A stretch of DNA of 64,000 nucleotides from Glaciecola siphonariae (GCF_042652645.1 NZ_JBHSGU010000005.1:558001-622000); one strand, 5' to 3'; positions 36,183-45,737 are shown, counted from the first letter of the stretch. The notes: generated by a model not told the origin, from the letters alone. A program made the numbers and translations.

Positions 36183-37052
36183 ATGAACCATCTAAGCAAA
36201 GGACGCCTTCTCTTGAGCGACAGTAAAGCCCAATTAGCCAGACTCGAACAACAACTCATCCGCGAGCGCACAGCGCGCAAAAAAGCGGAAGATATGTTGC
36301 GCGTGAAAACGCGAGAGCTTCATGCGGCGAGTGAATTTGGTGACTTTATGACCGAGCGCTTGGATTTGGCCATCGCATCGGCCGGCGAAGTCGTTTGGGA
36401 ATACGCCATTGCTGAAAACAACTTTTATCAGTACGACGGTTTCAAAGACGGGCGGGGACGCATAGATTTAGCAGCAAGCTACACGGACGTTGTTAACTCC
36501 TATCATTTTGACGACCAAAAGCTCGCCGATAAATTGTGGCAGCAGCTCATGAACGATGAGGTCTCAACCATAGAATTTATTGCTCGACGATATATCCCTG
36601 CTCATAAAATGTTTCGCTGGAATCTCGTGCGCGGAAAAAAACTGCACGATAAGAAAACCGGTAAAGCGGTTAGCGTGATTGGTATGTTTCGAGATGTGCA
36701 CGAACAGCAACTTGAACATATTGCGTATCGCACCATCAAAGGGACCTTTGATGCCAGCCAAGTGCCCGGCTTTATTTGTGATTTCGCTAATCAATTTATC
36801 ATGGTTTCTGATTCGTTGTGCTTGCTCTTGGGCATCGAAAAAGAAAGTCTCACGCAAAAGCAGCTGCATACGCTTCTGCCAGTTGAAAAAATCAAGCAAT
36901 ATCAAAGCGCCGATGAACTAAGTTTTGTTGCCACTTTGAATACGCCGAAAGGCGAGCAATCATTCTTATTCAAATACTCACCACTGGTTCAAGCGCCTTT
37001 GAACGACGGTTCACTGCAATATGCGGTAGGGTTTATCCTTCCACAAAAATAA
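36183..37052 (+). CDS. PAS-domain protein without output domain
   Basis: About 289 residues. An N-terminal coiled coil (~12-50, QLARLEQQLIRERTARKKAED) precedes a first PAS-like domain (~62-170, ending in the PAC-like VIGMFRDVHEQQ) and a second, more degenerate one (~185-285). No kinase, GGDEF, EAL, chemoreceptor or DNA-binding module follows. It could act as a partner in signalling through the coiled coil. GTG 36180 is an alternative start one codon upstream. No membrane segments. Confidence 0.75.
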   Translation: MNHLSKGRLLLSDSKAQLARLEQQLIRERTARKKAEDMLRVKTRELHAASEFGDFMTERLDLAIASAGEVVWEYAIAENNFYQYDGFKDGRGRIDLAASYTDVVNSYHFDDQKLADKLWQQLMNDEVSTIEFIARRYIPAHKMFRWNLVRGKKLHDKKTGKAVSVIGMFRDVHEQQLEHIAYRTIKGTFDASQVPGFICDFANQFIMVSDSLCLLLGIEKESLTQKQLHTLLPVEKIKQYQSADELSFVATLNTPKGEQSFLFKYSPLVQAPLNDGSLQYAVGFILPQK

Positions 37053-37132
37053 CAGCCTTACTTTACGCGATTCATTGAAATTTAGCGCGATTTCATCAAC
37101 ACTACGCTTACCATATCGCAACAAAGATCATC

Positions 37133-38269
37133 ATGAAATTAGAGACTATCCGCTGTAAAGCCGCTGTAGCTTGGGGCCCTGGCCAAGATTTAAAAATCGA
37201 AACCGTAGATGTCGCACCGCCTAAAGCTGGCGAAGTGCGCATAAAGTTAATTGCGACTGGCGTATGCCACACCGACGCCTATACCCTCTCAGGCGACGAT
37301 CCGGAGGGAGTATTCCCGAGCATTCTCGGTCATGAGGGAGGCGGTATCGTCGAATCCATTGGTGAGGGTGTCACTAGCGTAAAAGTGGGCGATCATGTTA
37401 TTCCACTGTACACCCCAGAGTGCGGAGAATGTAAGTTTTGTCAGTCGGGTAAAACCAATTTATGTCAAAAAATCCGTGCCACCCAAGGGAAAGGGCTGAT
37501 GCCGGATGGCACTTCCCGTTTTTCGATTAATGGCGAGATAATTTATCATTACATGGGCACATCTACGTTTTCTGAATACACCGTGCTGCCTGAAATTTCT
37601 TTGGCAAAAGTCAATCCAAAAGCACCACTTGAGGAAGTCTGCTTACTAGGCTGCGGGGTTACCACCGGAATGGGTGCCGTTATGAACACTGCAAAGGTAG
37701 AAGCAGGTGCAAGTGTCGCGATTTTTGGCTTGGGCGGAATTGGCCTGTCGGCAATTATTGGCGCTGCAATGGCAAAAGCATCTCGCATAATAGCCATTGA
37801 TATAAACGAACGTAAATTTGATTTGGCAAAGCGCCTAGGCGCCACCGACTGTATCAATCCAAAAGACTTCGACAAGCCCATCCAAGACGTCATTGTAGAG
37901 CTTACCGACGGCGGCGTGGACTATTCATTTGAATGCATAGGCAACGTTGACATCATGCGCAGTGCGCTGGAGTGCTGCCATAAGGGATGGGGTGAATCGG
38001 TGATCATCGGCGTTGCCGGTGCAGGCCAAGAAATATCAACACGTCCGTTTCAGCTCGTCACCGGAAGAGTATGGCGCGGCACGGCGTTTGGCGGCGTAAA
38101 AGGACGTTCAGAGCTACCTGATTACGTAGAACGCTATTTAGCAGGTGAGTTCGCTCTCGATGATTTTATTACTCACACCATGAGCCTTGAGCAGGTAAAC
38201 GAGGCGTTTGAACTCATGCATAAAGGCGAGTCCATTCGTTCGGTAATACATTTTGAGCAGCAAGGTTAA
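37133..38269 (+). CDS. frmA: S-(hydroxymethyl)glutathione dehydrogenase / class III alcohol dehydrogenase
   Basis: 378 residues, the standard length. Catalytic-zinc segments GVCHTDAYTLSG and GHEGGG, the structural-zinc cluster CGECKFCQSGKTNLC, and the nucleotide-binding GLGGIGLSAIIGA are all present. It oxidises the spontaneous formaldehyde-glutathione adduct to S-formylglutathione. The next gene, starting 3 bp after the stop, encodes the hydrolase of the following step. No FrmR-like repressor gene is adjacent. Confidence 0.97.
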   Translation: MKLETIRCKAAVAWGPGQDLKIETVDVAPPKAGEVRIKLIATGVCHTDAYTLSGDDPEGVFPSILGHEGGGIVESIGEGVTSVKVGDHVIPLYTPECGECKFCQSGKTNLCQKIRATQGKGLMPDGTSRFSINGEIIYHYMGTSTFSEYTVLPEISLAKVNPKAPLEEVCLLGCGVTTGMGAVMNTAKVEAGASVAIFGLGGIGLSAIIGAAMAKASRIIAIDINERKFDLAKRLGATDCINPKDFDKPIQDVIVELTDGGVDYSFECIGNVDIMRSALECCHKGWGESVIIGVAGAGQEISTRPFQLVTGRVWRGTAFGGVKGRSELPDYVERYLAGEFALDDFITHTMSLEQVNEAFELMHKGESIRSVIHFEQQG

Positions 38270-38272
38270 TCC

Positions 38273-39127
38273 ATGTCGATAACACTCCTTAGCAGCAACG
38301 CCAGCTTTGGTGGCTGGCACAAACAGTATTCCCATGCATCGAGCAGCAATCAGTGCACCATGCGCTTTGCCATTTATTTGCCACCACAAGTTGAGCAAGG
38401 GCATAAAGTACCGGTGCTATATTGGCTGTCAGGCCTTACCTGTACCGATGAAAACTTCATGCAAAAAGCCGGCGCACAGGCCGCTGCAGCAAAACTAGGT
38501 ATTGCTATCGTGGCCCCCGACACCAGTCCTCGCGGCGATGACGTTGCCGATGCCGACAGCTATGACCTCGGCAAAGGCGCAGGTTTTTACGTCAACGCAA
38601 CACGCATGCCGTGGGCAAAGCACTATCAAATGTACGACTATATTGTGCATGAGCTTCCGGCATTAATTGAAAGTCAATTTCCGGTAAGCGATAAACGCGC
38701 AATTTCTGGCCATTCAATGGGTGGGCATGGCGCGCTCAGCATCGCACTTAAAAACCCAGAGCGCTATACGTCTGTTTCGGCATTTTCACCCATTTGCAAT
38801 CCAGTAAACTGTCCTTGGGGGAAAAAGGCCTTTGCCACTTATTTAGGTGATGACACAAGTACTTGGCAAGAATATGATTCATCGATACTGATATCTAAAG
38901 CAAGTAAGCACTTACCTATGCTTGTTGACCAAGGCAGTGCAGACGACTTTTTGCATGAGCAGTTAACACCAGACGTTCTTACCAGCGAAGCTCAAAAAGC
39001 GGGATATCCGCTTACCTTGCGCATGCAGGACGGCTACGACCATAGCTATTACTTTATAGCTAGTTTCATTGAAGAGCATATTAATTTTCATGGCAAGTGC
39101 CTGGGCTTGGCGTCTAAAGCGCCTTAA
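38273..39127 (+). CDS. fghA: S-formylglutathione hydrolase
   Basis: 284 residues of the esterase-D family. The nucleophile lies in GHSMGGHGAL, the acid in DQGSADDFL, and the histidine in GYDHSYYFIASF. It releases formate and glutathione, completing glutathione-dependent formaldehyde detoxification with the upstream dehydrogenase. Its 3' end overlaps the convergent modC gene by 14 bp. Confidence 0.97.
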   Translation: MSITLLSSNASFGGWHKQYSHASSSNQCTMRFAIYLPPQVEQGHKVPVLYWLSGLTCTDENFMQKAGAQAAAAKLGIAIVAPDTSPRGDDVADADSYDLGKGAGFYVNATRMPWAKHYQMYDYIVHELPALIESQFPVSDKRAISGHSMGGHGALSIALKNPERYTSVSAFSPICNPVNCPWGKKAFATYLGDDTSTWQEYDSSILISKASKHLPMLVDQGSADDFLHEQLTPDVLTSEAQKAGYPLTLRMQDGYDHSYYFIASFIEEHINFHGKCLGLASKAP

Positions 39128-40250
39128 AATAGGCATAAAGCGCCTGTTGAGGGGCAAGTTGCATATCGCTCAGAGATTTTAAGGATATTTGAGCGATAAT
39201 GCTTTGGCCTTGTGCATCAACAGTGAGCACTGCACGATTATCGACTTGTTCAATGTTACGCAGCGTTACCGGCAAGCAATTCAGCATGCTTGAGCGCAAA
39301 TCACCCTGCCGTGCAATTACAATAGACTGGGCTTCTAGCAGCAATCGGTGGGTGATGTGAGCATCTTCGGTAAACCTTGCATATACGGGTGTATTAGTGC
39401 CTTTTAGGCAAAATTTGCTCAAATGATTGCGTGTATCTTGGGCAATAAAACTTAGCTCTAACGCTGAAAAGCCATTCACCGAGCCATTTTGCATCTGCGC
39501 AAGGGCCGCGCTTGTTGAGCCATGTTCAACAATCTCGCCATCTTGAATCTGCACAAGCGTATCGCTCATTAAGGCAAGTTCCCGATGCGAGTGGCTTACC
39601 ATCACAATTGCGCGCTGTCCTGTCTGGCAAATCTGCCGCAACTGTTTATATATCCTATGGCGCAATGCCCAATCCATCGCGGAAAAGGCCTCATCAAGCA
39701 GCAAAATCGGCTTAGCCGACAGCAAGGCTCGTGCAAGCAAGCCCCTTTGTTTTTCACCGCCTGATAAAATATGGCAAGGGCTGCGTAACAAGTGCTCAAC
39801 TTCACATAGCTTGACAACTTCGTCCATCGTGATGGGCTCACAATCATCAAAGCCATATTTTTGCCTAAGCTTAGCCGATGTCTTCGCGCGCCAAATCGAT
39901 TGAGCAAATACCAAATCAAGGTTTGCTTGCAAACTAAGATGCTCAAATAAAGGTGCATCGCTGCCAAGATACACACAGGGGTTCTGCTGAGTGCTCAGCC
40001 CGTCAAGCGAAATTCCGCTAAGGCGAAGCTGTGTTTCGGCTTTACTCAAGCCCGCCATACGTTTTAACAAGCTTGTTTTACCCGCGCCAGAATCACCCAA
40101 TATGCCTACCACAGCGTGCAGATCTAGATTTAACGACAAATCTCGATGCTTTGATGAAATCTTGGGCGCCGCTCTCAAGTTCAGGCTTGGCGTACTGATA
40201 TTGAATATCAACGCGGAGCTAGCATCATAAGCGGTATTGTTATCGTTCAT
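39114..40250 (-). CDS. modC: Molybdate ABC transporter ATP-binding protein ModC
   Basis: 378 residues. Walker A GDSGAGKTSLL near 52-62, signature LSGGEKQRGLLARAL, Walker B ILLLDEAFSAMDW, and the switch histidine in VMVSHSHREL are clear. A C-terminal domain of ~75 residues (SIVIARQGDLRSSMLNCLP) is a TOBE/Mop-type molybdate-binding domain, which identifies ModC. The N-terminus is about 35 residues longer than usual. It energises the ModB channel from the cytoplasm. Confidence 0.93.
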   Translation of the reverse strand: MNDNNTAYDASSALIFNISTPSLNLRAAPKISSKHRDLSLNLDLHAVVGILGDSGAGKTSLLKRMAGLSKAETQLRLSGISLDGLSTQQNPCVYLGSDAPLFEHLSLQANLDLVFAQSIWRAKTSAKLRQKYGFDDCEPITMDEVVKLCEVEHLLRSPCHILSGGEKQRGLLARALLSAKPILLLDEAFSAMDWALRHRIYKQLRQICQTGQRAIVMVSHSHRELALMSDTLVQIQDGEIVEHGSTSAALAQMQNGSVNGFSALELSFIAQDTRNHLSKFCLKGTNTPVYARFTEDAHITHRLLLEAQSIVIARQGDLRSSMLNCLPVTLRNIEQVDNRAVLTVDAQGQSIIAQISLKSLSDMQLAPQQALYAYFKAL

Positions 40251-40252
40251 GA

Positions 40253-40948
40253 CTACCAGCCCATCCTAGGTCGATGCCTAACATTAAACTTATATAGCAA
40301 CACTAGGCTGATAAAACTTAAGGAGAGTAAAAATGCAGCAAGTGTATGGGCCTGCGCATAATTGAGCATCTCAACCTGATTAAACAGCGCGATAGACACC
40401 ACTTGTGTCTCACCTGGAATATTTCCACCGATCATTAAAATCAGACCAAACTCCCCTAGAGTATGGGCAAAACCAAGGGTGGCCGCGCTTATCATACTTG
40501 GGCGTATTGCTGGCAAAAGCACGTAAAACCATGCCTTGGTTTTTGATAATCCTAAGGTTTGCGAGGTGTCCATTATTTGATGACCGCTAGTACGAAAGGC
40601 CTGCAATAGAGGCTGCACAACAAATGGCAAAGAATACACCACTGAGCCGAATAAGATGCCGGCAAAACTAAATACAAACTGCGTACCAGTCGCGCCAAGC
40701 CAGGCCTGCCCAAGGAAAGTATCGGGTGAAAATGCCACCAGTAAATAAAAGCCAAGGACCGTTGGCGGCAACACTAAGGGCAAGGTGATGAGCGCCTCAA
40801 ACACGCTTTGCAGAGGACCTTGATAGCGCGCGAGCCACCAAGCCAGCGGCAGGCCAAACGCAAATAAGATGGCAACTGTAAACAGTGCTAACTTAAGCGT
40901 CAGAAAGAGCGCTTCCCATTCTACCGCTGAAAATACGAACTCAGCCAT
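40253..40948 (-). CDS. modB: Molybdate ABC transporter permease ModB
   Basis: 231 residues with about five membrane helices. The EAA-type coupling loop is visible (MDTSQTLGLSKTKAWFYVLLPAI). LALFTVAILFAFGLPLAWWLAR at the N-terminus is typical of ModB. It overlaps modA by 8 bp and stops two bases before modC, so it is co-transcribed with both. Confidence 0.95.
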   Translation of the reverse strand: MAEFVFSAVEWEALFLTLKLALFTVAILFAFGLPLAWWLARYQGPLQSVFEALITLPLVLPPTVLGFYLLVAFSPDTFLGQAWLGATGTQFVFSFAGILFGSVVYSLPFVVQPLLQAFRTSGHQIMDTSQTLGLSKTKAWFYVLLPAIRPSMISAATLGFAHTLGEFGLILMIGGNIPGETQVVSIALFNQVEMLNYAQAHTLAAFLLSLSFISLVLLYKFNVRHRPRMGW

Positions 40949-41795
40949 CCGTTGCGCCTATTTCGAGATAACCTAGCGCGAGCAGTTTCTTTTGCACAGC
41001 GTCAGAACGCAGATAATTCAGCAGCGCTGTAGCGCTAGCAAAGCCCTCAGCATCGGGCTCAAGCAACACTACGCCTTTTTGTAAAATAGCGGGATAGCTG
41101 CCGCGGGGCAGCGCAGTAAAGCGAGTATACAAATCGTGCTTGTCTGGAAATTTAGCCTGCGCCTGAACCAGCATCGATTGCGCCACAAAGGCTATCTGGG
41201 CGTTGCCGGTATCTACAAATTGGAAGGTTTGAGCGATATTGTTTCCATATACTAGTTGAGTCGCTATTTGTGAGTAGTTAGGAAGAGATTTAAGATAATG
41301 CTCAGCGGCTTTGCCAAAAGGAGCAGTTTGAGGGTTAGCGATGGCAATCCGCTTCGGCGGTTCGGGTGTAAAGTGTGCACGAGCTGGCAAATCATTCTCG
41401 GATGGCCAGATCACTAAAGACCCTCTAGTGTAAGTAAGCGCTTGCTCGCCTAATCCTTTTTCAATTAAAGCTAGGGGACGCTTGGCGTCAGCAGACAAAA
41501 ACAAGTCATAGGGCGCCCCATTTACAATTTGTGCAAACAACACCCCCGAAGAGCCAGACACTAGTCGAATATTGCCGGTACGCCATTCATCTGACTCAGC
41601 AATGATTTGACTTAGCGGATAATAAAAGTTACTCGCCACAGCCACGGTTAATGTGGCGCGGTTGCCCTGTGGTTTGGCGCTGATGCCCTGCGCCTGAGCA
41701 TAGGCGATCGTCGAACAATACGCCATTATTAAGGTGAGCAAAATCACGGCCGAAGCCGCTTTACAATGAGGTGGGCGTGTCAGTCGAATAAACAT
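40941..41795 (-). CDS. modA: Molybdate-binding periplasmic protein ModA
   Basis: Binds molybdate or tungstate and delivers it to ModBC. The start at 41795 gives a 284-residue protein with a clean signal peptide (AASAVILLTLIMAYCST, AYA/Q). Upstream ATGs at 41819 and 41873 are possible. Typical ModA pieces are VAVASNFYYPL, VSGSSGVLFAQI, GAPYDLFLSADAKRP, and TGNAQIAFVAQS. It follows the sufU-like gene on the same strand. Confidence 0.93.
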   Translation of the reverse strand: MFIRLTRPPHCKAASAVILLTLIMAYCSTIAYAQAQGISAKPQGNRATLTVAVASNFYYPLSQIIAESDEWRTGNIRLVSGSSGVLFAQIVNGAPYDLFLSADAKRPLALIEKGLGEQALTYTRGSLVIWPSENDLPARAHFTPEPPKRIAIANPQTAPFGKAAEHYLKSLPNYSQIATQLVYGNNIAQTFQFVDTGNAQIAFVAQSMLVQAQAKFPDKHDLYTRFTALPRGSYPAILQKGVVLLEPDAEGFASATALLNYLRSDAVQKKLLALGYLEIGATDG

Positions 41796-41899
41796 CGTTG
41801 TGATCTGCAAAGGCCTCATAGGTCGCTTATGTTCCAAGCTGTTTTGCTCATAAGAGCAAGATAGCATCTTCAAGAAATTCGATAAAGTACGCGCATGTT

Positions 41900-42325
41900 T
41901 TAGCTCGCAGATACCTCTAAACCCTCAAGCAGAGCATTCCACGCCAGCATCAGGCATTTCTTTCGAGCGGGGTGATGGCGCACGGCATCAACTGGTTTTA
42001 ACAAGGCTGGAACCTCAGCGTGCTCGCCCTCTATCCACTGCGCCACACTTAATGCTATGCGCTTCGCATCATCGATGCTTTGACCATGCACCGCTTCGGT
42101 CATCATTGAGGCCGACGCAATGCACACCGCACAGCCGCGCCCCCTGAATAAAATCGCTTCAATGCTGTTCGCTGAAATATTAAAGCCAATTTCAATATCG
42201 TCTCCACAGCGAGGGTTACTCCCGCGCTTTACAACCTGCATCCCTAGCAAATCGTGAGAGGCCTTATTACGAGGCTTTTTAAAATGATCGAGTAAGTGCG
42301 CTTTATAAATCTGCGTTTGAGACAT
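41900..42325 (-). CDS. sufU: SufU-like iron-sulfur scaffold / sulfur-transfer protein
   Basis: 141 residues. SufU-type ligands are in place: C40 and D42 (NPRCGDD), C65 (GRGCAVC), C124 (RKKCLML). SufU in Gram-positive bacteria is a zinc-dependent sulfur acceptor for SufS; most gammaproteobacteria use SufE or IscU instead. Here it starts in a one-base overlap with the cysteine desulfurase and is followed by modABC. The linkage suggests it carries sulfur in molybdenum-cofactor maturation, which is inference. General Fe-S assembly is the alternative. Confidence 0.88.
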   Translation of the reverse strand: MSQTQIYKAHLLDHFKKPRNKASHDLLGMQVVKRGSNPRCGDDIEIGFNISANSIEAILFRGRGCAVCIASASMMTEAVHGQSIDDAKRIALSVAQWIEGEHAEVPALLKPVDAVRHHPARKKCLMLAWNALLEGLEVSAS

Positions 42326-43608
42326 TAGGCAAATACCGTTTGGGCATGACGAAGTGCCGTGATTAGAGCAACTATATCTTCAGGCGTGTTGTACACCGAT
42401 ATGCTGGCTCGCACGGTCGAATTAACATTAAAGTGGGCCAGCAAGGGCTGCGCACAATGATGACCTGCGCGCACAGCGACTCCGGCATCCCCCATTATGT
42501 GAGCCAAATCATGAGCATGAATATCGTCATGATAAAAACTAATGATCCCTGATGATACATGCTTCAGCGGGGTGAGCAGCTTTACTCTATCAAAGTCTAA
42601 AAGTGCTTGATAGAGCTGCAATGCTAGGCTTGAGATATATTGCTTCGCCTGATGCTGACCTATCGCATTTACAAACTCGCATGCGGCGGCAAAACCAATC
42701 GCCCCTGCTAAATTTGGTGAGCCTGCTTCAAAACAATAAGGAGGCTCGCTCCAAATAGTTTGTGCAAAGGTGTCGGCGGTAAAATCGACCATTCCTCCGC
42801 CTAGTCGCAATGGCTGCACGTCACCTAGCCTATGTGGCGCGATATACAGCAAACCAATGCCGGTAGGGCCAAACATCTTATGGGCTGAAAACACTAAAAA
42901 GTCACAGCTTAGCGATTCAACATCGAGCGAATGCGTCACCATGGCCTGAGCCGCATCAATCAAAATAGGGATGTCATGCTCTCGCGCCTTTTTGCATAGG
43001 GCGTAAACATCGTTGTTTGTGCCTAGCACGTTTGAAGTATGGCTAAGGGCTATCATCGCGGTATTGTCGGCAAATAGGCCATGAGCACCGTCAATATCCA
43101 ATTCGCCGTTATCGCTAAGCTCAATAATACGCAAATTCGCCCCTGCCTTATCGCAGACAAAGAGCCACGGCAGATAGTTAGCATGATGCTCCATCCGGGT
43201 CACCCAAACATTTTGCCCCGCGGACAAACGCGGCAGTAAAAAACCTTTCGCAATCTGATTGATGCCGTCGGTTGCCGAGGCATTAAATATAATGGAAGCG
43301 GACGTTTTAGCGCTGATAAAATCGGTCAGGGTTTGGCGGGCTTGTTCATAACGCTGCGTGCTTTGTTCAGCAATTGGATAAAATCCCCGATGCACAGGAC
43401 TACAATAGCTGCGCACGGCGTTGTCCATAGCCTGCAATACACTTAGCGGCTTTTGAGAGGTCGCAGCGTTGTCTAAGTAGCTCAACTTGCGAGTGAGCGC
43501 GTTATCAAAAAATATAGGGAAACACGCTTTAACCTTTGCCGCATCGAAGGGCACTGCAGCCTCTTCGGCTGCGATGGGTTCGGCGCGCGTGATTGGTGTC
43601 ACCGTCAA
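42325..43608 (-). CDS. sufS: SufS-like group II cysteine desulfurase
   Basis: 427 residues from a TTG start at 43608 that overlaps the XdhC stop (TTGA). The PLP-binding lysine is K244 in SAHKMFGPTG; the catalytic cysteine is C385 in RAGHHCAQPL, both as in SufS/CsdA. The N-terminal ~25 residues are an Ala/Glu-rich extension. It removes sulfur from cysteine as an enzyme-bound persulfide, presumably passed to the adjacent SufU. Position next to XdhC suggests a role in sulfurating the molybdenum cofactor. Confidence 0.92.
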   Translation of the reverse strand: MTVTPITRAEPIAAEEAAVPFDAAKVKACFPIFFDNALTRKLSYLDNAATSQKPLSVLQAMDNAVRSYCSPVHRGFYPIAEQSTQRYEQARQTLTDFISAKTSASIIFNASATDGINQIAKGFLLPRLSAGQNVWVTRMEHHANYLPWLFVCDKAGANLRIIELSDNGELDIDGAHGLFADNTAMIALSHTSNVLGTNNDVYALCKKAREHDIPILIDAAQAMVTHSLDVESLSCDFLVFSAHKMFGPTGIGLLYIAPHRLGDVQPLRLGGGMVDFTADTFAQTIWSEPPYCFEAGSPNLAGAIGFAAACEFVNAIGQHQAKQYISSLALQLYQALLDFDRVKLLTPLKHVSSGIISFYHDDIHAHDLAHIMGDAGVAVRAGHHCAQPLLAHFNVNSTVRASISVYNTPEDIVALITALRHAQTVFA

Positions 43609-44456
43609 TCGCTCGCCATCAAAGAACTAAGTTGGTGGATAGTTGCTGTGTTGCCGCCAGCATCGTCATTAAGCAGCTTATCTCGATTGCGTATGCCCGT
43701 GCCGCCTCGCCTCAATAGCGTGATTTCACTTAAAATGCACAAAGCGATTTCTTCGGGCGTTTGCGGGCCTAAATCGATGCCTGAGGGCGCGACCACTCGG
43801 CTAATTTGATCTTCCGTCATGCCCTCTTCGCGCAAATAGTTTAACACCAAGCGCGCTCGTTTTCGTGAAGCTATCAGGGCGATGTAGCCGGCATCGCAAC
43901 TGAGTGCCTGTTTAATCGACTCATGATCACCCTTGTGCTGAGTCGCAATAATCACATAATCACTTGGTTTAGGTTTAAGCTGACTATAGTCAATGTCATC
44001 AGTTATGATTTGACCCGCCGCAGGAAACTTATCCGCTGTCGCCCCCATATCATTAACCACAATGCGATAATGTAGGATATCGCCCATTGCACATATCACC
44101 TCCGCAACTTTACCATGGCCCATAATCCAGATGGTTGGCTCTGGCAGCACCGGCTCAACATACACCTTCATACCGCCGCCGCAAGGCATACCCGCGCCCA
44201 ACATTTCATCGTTCAAATCAATTTCCATCATGGCAGTTTCGTTACTCGTAATGCACTGCACCGCTTGCTCACAGGTACTCGATTCTGCACAGCCACCACC
44301 AATCCATCCACTTATGACGCGCCCATGCTCATCAATAACGGCTTTAGACGAGGTCTTAGCCGAGACTGAACCATAGGTATCAACGACCGTCGCAACAGCA
44401 AATGGCGTTTGCTTTTGCTGCAGGTCATTCATGATGTCATATATACTGCGCGGCAT
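43605..44456 (-). CDS. XdhC/CoxI family molybdoenzyme maturation protein
   Basis: 283 residues in two domains: XdhC/CoxI N-terminal (~5-100, with GGGCAES at 53-59 and GMPCGGGMKVYVEP at 89-102) and a Rossmann-like C-terminal domain (~107-250, WIMGHGKVAEV). XdhC proteins bind the molybdenum cofactor, oversee its sulfuration by a cysteine desulfurase, and insert it into xanthine-dehydrogenase-type enzymes. It heads the run XdhC-SufS-SufU-ModABC. No hydroxylase structural gene is in view, so its client is elsewhere. Confidence 0.94.
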   Translation of the reverse strand: MPRSIYDIMNDLQQKQTPFAVATVVDTYGSVSAKTSSKAVIDEHGRVISGWIGGGCAESSTCEQAVQCITSNETAMMEIDLNDEMLGAGMPCGGGMKVYVEPVLPEPTIWIMGHGKVAEVICAMGDILHYRIVVNDMGATADKFPAAGQIITDDIDYSQLKPKPSDYVIIATQHKGDHESIKQALSCDAGYIALIASRKRARLVLNYLREEGMTEDQISRVVAPSGIDLGPQTPEEIALCILSEITLLRRGGTGIRNRDKLLNDDAGGNTATIHQLSSLMASD

Positions 44457-44765
44457 AACTATCTCAGCTTGTGATTACTTACGTCAGAAAATAGGGTAAA
44501 TTACTAAAAGCTTGAGTTTTGACGCAGTCTCACTCAAGCTATCAGATTGTATATACCTAAACAGAAAATGTACAAGTTGGCGTCAGAACATAGTTGTGAA
44601 CCAACATGTAAATAATGACACAAACAAGACTCGAAGCTCATTTATCTATGGCGTCATCACCAAGCTATAAGCGGCGCTATTCGGCGCAAGTCGACGCAAA
44701 GCAGTTTAACGCGCTATGATTTATGGGCCCCAAACTTTGATTTGTTATTGGAAAGGGTCAAATTA
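44457..44765. promoter_or_regulatory. Divergent promoter region between the XdhC operon and moaA
   Basis: 309 bp without a gene. An 8-bp perfect inverted repeat AGCTTGAG/CTCAAGCT spans 44509-44540 with a 16-nt spacer. TGACGC or its complement occurs exactly at 44520-44525, 44580-44585 and 44651-44656, two of these extended to GGCGTCA, with partial matches at 44481 and 44692. These may be binding sites of a shared regulator. I do not see the conserved core of a molybdenum-cofactor riboswitch. Confidence 0.4.
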
Positions 44766-45737
44766 ATGCTTCAAGACAATTTTGGCCGACAGTTCCATTA
44801 CTTGCGATTGTCGGTCACAGAGATGTGCAATTTCAGATGTAATTATTGTCTGCCTAATGGCAATGAGTGTGACACTTCAAAAGGCAATATGACACTAAAT
44901 GAAATTCACACATTAGTGCAGGCTTTTGCGCGCTTGGGCACAAGCAAAATTCGCATTACCGGCGGAGAGCCCAGTTTACGCAGAGATTTAATTGATATTA
45001 TATCAATGTGCAAAAACACCCCAGGCATTGAAAAAGTCGCCATGACGACCAACGCATTTAGACTTAAAAAAGATGTACAGCGCTATGCTGACGCAGGCTT
45101 AGATGCGCTGAATGTGAGTGCTGATAGCCTCGACCCGCGTATGTTTGCTGCCATCACCGGTAAAGATAAATTAGAAGACATTCTGGCAGGGGTAGAACAC
45201 GCGATTGCCGTGGGCATTAAACACATCAAGTTTAATTCGGTTATTTTAAAGCAGTTCAATCTTGGCGGCTTGACGCAATTTTTAAACTATTTAAAGACTC
45301 ACGCAGTTACCTGGCGCTTTATTGAATTAATGCAGACTGGCGACAATGCATCATTTTTTGCTGCGAATCATGTTCGTGGCGAAGATGTAAAGAAAGCACT
45401 ATTAGCGCAAGGCTGGCAGCGAATGGTGCGTGAGAAGCATGCTGGCCCTGCACAGGAGTTTACCCACTCAGACTATTTAGGTAAGTTGGGTTTGATCATG
45501 CCTTACAGTAAAGATTTTTGCACTACCTGTAACCGTTTGCGAGTATCGAGTTCGGGCAAACTCCATCTATGTTTGTTTTCGCAACACGGTCTGAGTATTC
45601 GAGATACGCTTTCAAGCGGCGATATAGAAGGCACTTGTGAGGCCTTGCGTGCGCATTTAAGTTTAAAAACCGCCAGTCATGAATTGCAAAAAGGCTTTAC
45701 AGGCGCTACCAAACAATTGGCTATGCTTGGCGGGTAA
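44766..45737 (+). CDS. moaA: GTP 3',8-cyclase MoaA
   Basis: 323 residues, a radical-SAM enzyme for the first step of molybdopterin synthesis. The SAM cluster cysteines are C21, C25, C28 (CNFRCNYC); ITGGEPSLRRD follows; the second cluster is CTTC plus a cysteine 13 residues on (LHLCLF); the C-terminus ends in the conserved GG. ATG 44766 is favoured by GAAAGGG 8-10 nt upstream; a TTG at 44742 would add eight residues. Divergent from the XdhC operon. Confidence 0.96.
   Translation: MLQDNFGRQFHYLRLSVTEMCNFRCNYCLPNGNECDTSKGNMTLNEIHTLVQAFARLGTSKIRITGGEPSLRRDLIDIISMCKNTPGIEKVAMTTNAFRLKKDVQRYADAGLDALNVSADSLDPRMFAAITGKDKLEDILAGVEHAIAVGIKHIKFNSVILKQFNLGGLTQFLNYLKTHAVTWRFIELMQTGDNASFFAANHVRGEDVKKALLAQGWQRMVREKHAGPAQEFTHSDYLGKLGLIMPYSKDFCTTCNRLRVSSSGKLHLCLFSQHGLSIRDTLSSGDIEGTCEALRAHLSLKTASHELQKGFTGATKQLAMLGG

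Noticed and set aside
44457..44765. Molybdenum-cofactor riboswitch upstream of moaA
   Set aside because: The position would fit, but I could not find the conserved core helices by eye; only an 8-bp inverted repeat and GCGTCA motifs are visible. A covariance-model scan would decide.
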